DNA from: an uncultured Desulfovibrio sp.
GTDB taxonomy: Bacteria; Desulfobacterota; Desulfovibrionia; Desulfovibrionales; Desulfovibrionaceae
Direction: 5' to 3'
Length of the DNA stretch: 28,157 nt
NCBI GenBank assembly: GCA_910587035.1
Contig: CAJUMQ010000028.1
Span: forward strand, 1 to 28,157
The stretch's first letter is position 1; each line of letters begins with the position of its first letter. Made by a program: the position numbers and the translations under genes. Under the pieces are notes generated by a model. It was not told the origin of the DNA. It did no database searches and worked only from the letters and a program-made list of their open reading frames with translations. Positions 24,615-28,157 of the stretch are shown piece by piece.

Positions 24615-25730
24615 ATGACAATCAACCTGCCAAGGTATCTCTACCTGCTGGCAATAGTTGCCTGGGCCATTCTGTTATGGCCAAATCCGGTAACCATTTT
24701 CCTGGCCGCCTGCCTTTCCTGTCTCACAATTCCGGTCTATCGACGCCTGCGCAGAAAAGCAGGCATATGGCGCCGCAAACTTGCAAAGAAAAATCCCCAG
24801 ACAAAAAGAATACACATTGCCCTGCGCCTTTCTCGCCATATGCCCATCACTGTTTACATCCTCAGTATTCTGGCATCTTTCGTTGTGCCATTGGGCATAA
24901 TCGCTCTTTTGGTCTCTCCCCAGGCGGTTGCCGGCTATGCGAGATTGCGTGAGCTTCAGGCCAGCAATTTCCAGCTGCCGCCGCACTGGCTGGAGTACAT
25001 CCACGCCCTGCGCCGCACGCTTGCCGAATATCCCCGCATTGAAAAGGCAGTCAATGACGGTCTCGCAAATCTTGATTCAATGTTCAGCGACGCAGTTGGC
25101 ATGCTTGTGAGCCGCAGTTTCGGGTTCGTCGGCAGCACAATGAATATTTTTTGGCTTGCATTCCTCTTTTTTACCCTTGCAATACTTTTCACCGTGCATT
25201 CCCGCATCATTCGCCGTGTCACCTATCGCATTCTGCAGATTACACCTGGCCTGTTAAGTCGATTTATCCAGGCGATCCATCGCGCTCTTAAGGCCATCAT
25301 GCTGGGTATCGTATTTGTGGCCCTCGTTCAGGGCGCCCTGTGCGGCATTGGATTTGCCATTGCCGGTGTGAACCAGCCAGCTTTCTGGGGCATGCTTGCC
25401 ACCGTGGTTGCTCCAATTCCTGTGGTGGGCACCGCGCTGGTCTGGCTGCCGCTGTGCATAAGCCTGTGGTTTGGTGGGCATACCATGGCAGCCATTGGGC
25501 TTGCCCTGTGGGGCTCATTGTTTGTGGCAGGTGTGGACAATGTTTTGCGGCCATTTTTTTTGCGTCAGGGCATCAAGGCGCCTTTTTTTGTGCTCATACT
25601 TTCCATACTCTGTGGCTTAAGCATGTTTGGCGCCGTTGGCCTCATTACCGGCCCCATCCTGCTTGCCATTGCCATGCAGGCATATGAGGAGGCCAATCGC
25701 TACTATGCCCTGGCATGGAAGAAAAAATGA
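24615..25730 (+). CDS. AI-2E family transporter (PerM/YdiK-like)
   Basis: 371-aa polytopic inner-membrane protein of PF01594. There are two or three helices at the N-terminus (about 8-40 and 78-103), a soluble middle part, a pair of hydrophobic helices near 180-200, and a C-terminal bundle containing the family-typical GVDNVLRPFFL, PIPVVGTALVWLP and GLITGPILLAIA. Members have been linked to AI-2 export, Na+(Li+)/H+ exchange or small-molecule efflux, so the substrate is open. ATG 24615 has AAGGAT 6 nt upstream. Its end overlaps the start of the carboxypeptidase gene, so envelope function is suggested by the neighbour. Confidence 0.92.
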   Translation: MTINLPRYLYLLAIVAWAILLWPNPVTIFLAACLSCLTIPVYRRLRRKAGIWRRKLAKKNPQTKRIHIALRLSRHMPITVYILSILASFVVPLGIIALLVSPQAVAGYARLRELQASNFQLPPHWLEYIHALRRTLAEYPRIEKAVNDGLANLDSMFSDAVGMLVSRSFGFVGSTMNIFWLAFLFFTLAILFTVHSRIIRRVTYRILQITPGLLSRFIQAIHRALKAIMLGIVFVALVQGALCGIGFAIAGVNQPAFWGMLATVVAPIPVVGTALVWLPLCISLWFGGHTMAAIGLALWGSLFVAGVDNVLRPFFLRQGIKAPFFVLILSILCGLSMFGAVGLITGPILLAIAMQAYEEANRYYALAWKKK

Positions 25731-26566
25731 AAAGAATTGGCCCGCTACTACTCATATTTATATGGATATTTATCCAGGCAAATACCTCTTTTGCCGCAGG
25801 CAATGTCAAATCTCTACTGCTCTACAATATGGGCACAGGTAAAATTCTTTACGAACGCAGTGCCAACATGCAGATTGCGCCAGCATCCCTGACTAAAATC
25901 ATGACCATGTACCTGGCTCTGGATGCTGTGCGATCAAAAAAAATCAGCCTCAATCAAAAAGTGCGCATCACGAGACAGGCTGCGGGCGCTGGCGGTTCGG
26001 CGATGCGCATCAAGGCAGGCGAGCGTGTCCCGGTTGTTCGTTTGCTGGCTGGCACGGCTGTGGCCAGTGGCAATGACGCAGCCACGGCCCTGGCAATTCA
26101 GGTGGGAGGCAGCGAACAGAATTTTGTACGGAAAATGAATGCAAGGGCTGCAAAACTGGGTATGGCAAGAACAAAATTTAAGAATCCCACAGGATTGCCT
26201 GCAGCCGGGCAGAAGACAACTGCCAGGGACCTGTTGCGCCTGTGTACATCCTATCTAAAAAAATATCCTTCTGCCATGCGATTTCATGGTATGAAATATT
26301 TTATGCACAAAGGTGCCGTATATACCAATACCAACCCCCATCTCGGTGTGGTAAAGGGCGTTGATGGCCTTAAAACCGGCTGGACTGTTGCCTCAGGCTA
26401 CAATATCATCGTCACAGCCAAACGCGGTAAAACCAGGCTTCTGGCCATTGTGCTTGGCGGTTCAAGCAAGGGTGCCAGGGATGGCATGATTCGCAGAATG
26501 CTTGAAGCCGGCTTCAAATATCCCAATAATGCGGCAATGGTGCGGAAAACTATTAACGGCGGCTAA
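25727..26566 (+). CDS. D-alanyl-D-alanine carboxypeptidase (minimal DacA-type PBP)
   Basis: 279-aa periplasmic serine peptidase of family S11 that trims the terminal D-Ala of peptidoglycan stem peptides. The N-terminal signal peptide (MKRIGPLLLIFIWIFIQ, then ANTSFAA) is followed by the three active-site motifs: SLTK (about residue 53), SGND (about 108) and KTG (about 220). The usual DacA C-terminal beta domain and amphipathic membrane anchor are absent, so the enzyme should be soluble in the periplasm. The ATG at 25727 overlaps the transporter stop (ATGA) and has GGAAG upstream. An in-frame ATG 12 nt earlier would only lengthen the signal peptide. Expression is therefore coupled to the AI-2E-type transporter. 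Confidence 0.93.
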   Translation: MKRIGPLLLIFIWIFIQANTSFAAGNVKSLLLYNMGTGKILYERSANMQIAPASLTKIMTMYLALDAVRSKKISLNQKVRITRQAAGAGGSAMRIKAGERVPVVRLLAGTAVASGNDAATALAIQVGGSEQNFVRKMNARAAKLGMARTKFKNPTGLPAAGQKTTARDLLRLCTSYLKKYPSAMRFHGMKYFMHKGAVYTNTNPHLGVVKGVDGLKTGWTVASGYNIIVTAKRGKTRLLAIVLGGSSKGARDGMIRRMLEAGFKYPNNAAMVRKTINGG

Positions 26567-26599
26567 CAACCAAAATCCATGCCATCCTTGACCAGCCAC

Positions 26600-26629
26600 T
26601 TGACACCCCTTATATTGGCAACATGTATA
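26600..26629 (+). promoter_or_regulatory. Probable promoter of tatA
   Basis: A consensus TTGACA (26600-26605) is followed at 18 nt by TGTATA (26624-26629). This lies about 93 bp upstream of the tatA start, with a 16-bp palindrome just downstream. Confidence 0.5.
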
Positions 26630-26656
26630 AAAGCGGCATGCCCCTTGCTCCAGTTT

Positions 26657-26672
26657 CTGTATCCTGATACAG
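26657..26672. repeat. 16-bp perfect inverted repeat in the tatA leader
   Basis: CTGTATC-CT-GATACAG lies downstream of the predicted tatA promoter and 50 bp before the ATG, in operator position. The 2-nt centre makes it a poor hairpin and a better dimer-binding site. No regulator gene is adjacent. Confidence 0.55.
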
Positions 26673-26721
26673 GTATATAAATGTCACATGCATAAAAAAT
26701 AGTATTTTTTGGAGGAAAATA

Positions 26722-26928
26722 ATGTTCAGTGTTGGACCAACACAAATATTGCTTATATTGCTGATTGTTCTCCTGATTTTTGGCGCAAAAAAACTGCCTG
26801 AAATTGGTGGCGGCCTTGGCAGGGCCATACGCAACTTCAAACGTGCCACAACCGAGCCCGATGAAATAGATATCAGCGCGGATGCAAAAAAAGATGAGTC
26901 GCAAAACAATCAAAAGCCAAAAGCATGA
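26722..26928 (+). CDS. tatA: Sec-independent translocase protein TatA
   Basis: 68-aa membrane protein of the TatA/E family, the pore-forming part of twin-arginine export of folded, cofactor-bearing proteins. It has a short N-terminal transmembrane helix (about 4-20), the hinge FGAKKLPEIGGGLGRAIRNFKRA with the invariant phenylalanine-glycine and amphipathic helix, and a short acidic/basic tail. No tatC or tatB is in the window, so the system is split. ATG 26722 has GGAGG 7 nt upstream. The stop overlaps the first possible start of the ACT gene (ATGA). Confidence 0.95.
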   Translation: MFSVGPTQILLILLIVLLIFGAKKLPEIGGGLGRAIRNFKRATTEPDEIDISADAKKDESQNNQKPKA

Positions 26929-26942
26929 GCTGGAGTCAAGCC

Positions 26943-27374
26943 ATGAAAACCGAACAGCTCTCCGTATTTCTTGAAAATCGGGCTGGCAGGCTGGCAGAGG
27001 TCATTAATGCCCTGGCCAAGGCTGGGGTTAATATCCGCGCGCTATCTCTGGCTGATACATCCGATTTTGGCATCTTGCGCATGATTGTGTGCAATCAGGA
27101 CATTGCAAGCGAAATTCTCAAACAAAGAGGATTTACACTTGGCCATACAACAGTTGTGGCAGTTCAGGTTGCAGACAAACCCGGTGGTCTGGATTCTGTC
27201 CTGTCCCTGGTGTCCGAAAACGGAATCAACGTCGAGTATATGTATGCCTTTGTGCGCCCAGACGTTAATCACGCCATCATGATTTTCCGCTTCGACAAGA
27301 CAGACGAAGCCATTGAACTTTTGCGCAACAATAATTTTGATCTGGTGCCTCCAGAAAAACTCTGCGCGCTCTGA
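26943..27374 (+). CDS. Tandem ACT-domain protein
   Basis: 143-aa cytoplasmic protein made of two ACT domains: residues about 3-68 (QLSVFLENRAGRLAEVINALAKAGVNI) and about 72-138 (VVAVQVADKPGGLDSVLSLVSENGIN). Both carry the glycine-containing turn that forms amino-acid binding sites in ACT dimers. There is no catalytic domain, so a small-ligand sensor is likely. Homologues commonly sit beside phenylacetate-CoA ligase genes, but none is present here. ATG 26943 with GGAG upstream gives the usual KTEQLSVFLEN start; the ATG at 26925 overlapping the tatA stop is an alternative. Confidence 0.87.
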   Translation: MKTEQLSVFLENRAGRLAEVINALAKAGVNIRALSLADTSDFGILRMIVCNQDIASEILKQRGFTLGHTTVVAVQVADKPGGLDSVLSLVSENGINVEYMYAFVRPDVNHAIMIFRFDKTDEAIELLRNNNFDLVPPEKLCAL

Positions 27375-27441
27375 TACAGGGCAATATAAGTGTATATTTG
27401 CAGCGCAAAATCATTGCCTGCTCATATAGTGGAGGAATTAT

Positions 27442-27707
27442 ATTGCTGTTGGCTGGGCCGGTGATAATGCAGTACATGACCAGATACGGGATAGCATAAA
27501 TGATGAGGTAAGACGCGCCTGCGCGGCGCTCTCCCAAGGTATCAGCCCCAAAATTGCGATGAATGTGGCGAGACAATCCCAATGGCAAGGAGGGAAGCCA
27601 TGGCCGGTGTGCGTCTATGTGTTGATTGCCAGGAGGAAGCTGATAGCCAGCAGCAAAGAGTTAGCCTGTATAATCGCAAGGGCAGCAAGGATAGTCAATT
27701 GCGGTAA
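27442..27707 (+). pseudogene. Broken TraR/DksA-type zinc-finger gene (phage-like)
   Basis: Two frames together spell a small TraR/DksA C4 zinc-finger protein of about 88 residues. From 27442 one frame reads AVGWAGDNAVHDQIRDSIND followed by EVRRACAALSQGIS, the family's N-terminal helix. After the CCCCAAAA run (27546-27553) the homology continues in the -1 frame with NCDECGETIPMARREAMAGV, RLCVDCQEEA and a KDSQLR end, stopping at 27705. All four zinc cysteines (C-x2-C, C-x2-C) survive. An ideal GGAGG (27431-27435) precedes an ATT at 27442-27444 where ATG would be expected, and one A appears to be missing from the homopolymer. Such genes are common in prophages and mobile elements. Two independent lesions favour a pseudogene over a sequencing error. 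Confidence 0.72.
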
Positions 27708-27813
27708 AAATATATATAGATTGAATTTATATAACAATAATACTACTAATATTGATACAATTGTAGTTGATGCAACATATAGATTATATAAAATTGTGAG
27801 AAGGAATAAAGAT

Positions 27814-28157
27814 ATGCATGTTGTAGCAGGGTCAGGCGAGAGTAAGAATATTCTTAATTCAATACAAAAACATGTAAGCATCAAATCATTTGAGAAGTAT
27901 TGTGATAAAAATACTATAAATAAAATTAAATCATTATATCCTGACGATAAAATATATTTATGGGCTTTATCAAATGAAAAAAAAATAAAAAATAGGTTCG
28001 AACTTATCAAAGAATCAGATTTATTTTTAATAAAAGTAAAAGGTCAAAAATTCGAGCAATTTTTCAATTTTTATGGTGAAATTGTATATAAATTAGAAAT
28101 AAATAATATAGGAGAAGAAATATGGGGTAGTCCAAACTGGACAAGACTTATTTTCTT
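27814..28157 (+). CDS. Unrecognised protein, partial, in AT-rich DNA (runs off the window)
   Basis: From an ATG at 27814 with AAGGA 8 nt upstream, 114 codons stay open to the window end. The protein is lysine/isoleucine/asparagine-rich. Its visible part has YPDDKIYLWALS, FELIKESDLFLIKVKG, FFNFYGEIVYKLE and EIWGSPNWTRLIF. The pattern of a strand with W, a 'gD.vl' strand, a 'y.GeiVyK' strand and an 'IWGs..W' turn recalls beta-barrel (EVE/PUA-like) modules at the N-terminus of restriction-type nucleases; this is weak inference. The same frame is open further upstream to 27430, so a 5'-truncated longer gene is possible. Its base composition is unlike everything to its left. I do not recognise a family. 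Confidence 0.55.
   Translation, partial: MHVVAGSGESKNILNSIQKHVSIKSFEKYCDKNTINKIKSLYPDDKIYLWALSNEKKIKNRFELIKESDLFLIKVKGQKFEQFFNFYGEIVYKLEINNIGEEIWGSPNWTRLIF

Noticed and set aside
27546..27553. Programmed -1 frameshift in the TraR-like gene
   Set aside because: In the starting frame the run reads AGC CCC AAA, which does not give two in-phase slippery codons, and no stimulatory structure is evident; the start codon is also damaged.
27615..28010. 131-residue minus-strand ORF in the AT-rich end
   Set aside because: It is very hydrophobic only because it mirrors AT-rich DNA, and it opposes a plus-strand frame with a good ribosome site and more plausible composition.

Overview
The window looks like the chromosome of a strictly anaerobic, mid-GC bacterium of the Desulfovibrio/Bilophila type (Desulfobacterota). 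That placement is inference from gene content: an NfnAB-type (SudBA) flavoprotein pair, a cysteine desulfidase, TrmFO instead of TrmA, a RemA/DUF370-Gmk cassette behind a YicC-type RNase, and an orphan beta-class methyltransferase next to recJ. No rRNA or other species marker is present. Most of the window (about 390-27375) is ordinary, tightly packed core chromosome. Both edges are foreign-looking.

Left edge (1-400): a minus-strand tRNA-Leu(GAG) with its own promoter and a strong intrinsic terminator. Just beyond its 3' end is the start of a tyrosine-integrase-like gene broken by stop codons. This is the usual arrangement at the end of an island integrated in a tRNA gene.

Minus-strand block (622-6498): a GntR/UTRA regulator whose frame is interrupted by one in-frame TAG, then a compact run trmFO-lysA-MATE transporter-DUF2156 protein.

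Plus-strand block 1 (6884-10367): an M23 murein endopeptidase, then a two-gene unit of an SDF-family amino acid/dicarboxylate symporter and a CyuA-type [4Fe-4S] L-cysteine desulfidase, closed by a strong terminator. Together these would import cysteine (or serine) and convert cysteine to pyruvate, ammonia and sulfide.

Plus-strand block 2 (10571-15364): a perfect TTGTGA-N6-TCACAA palindrome (Rex or CRP/FNR type) in front of nfnA-nfnB, the flavin-based NADH/ferredoxin/NADP+ transhydrogenase pair, followed by a PHP-family histidinol-phosphatase and a tandem-ABC ATPase with no membrane partner. Then comes a 270-nt gap holding four consecutive hairpins and a clean promoter.

Plus-strand block 3 (15636-21578): yicC-like RNase, remA-like DUF370, gmk, pyrF, a TPR protein, recJ and an orphan DNA methyltransferase. 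It faces a minus-strand pair, hom and ribBA (21662-24315). Divergent from ribBA is a plus-strand set: AI-2E-family transporter, D-Ala-D-Ala carboxypeptidase, tatA and a tandem-ACT protein (24615-27374).

Right edge (27430-28157): a decayed TraR/DksA-type zinc-finger gene of phage character, with ATT in place of ATG and a one-base deletion. It is followed abruptly by very AT-rich DNA carrying the start of an unrecognised gene that runs off the window. This is the likeliest entrance to an accessory or defence region.
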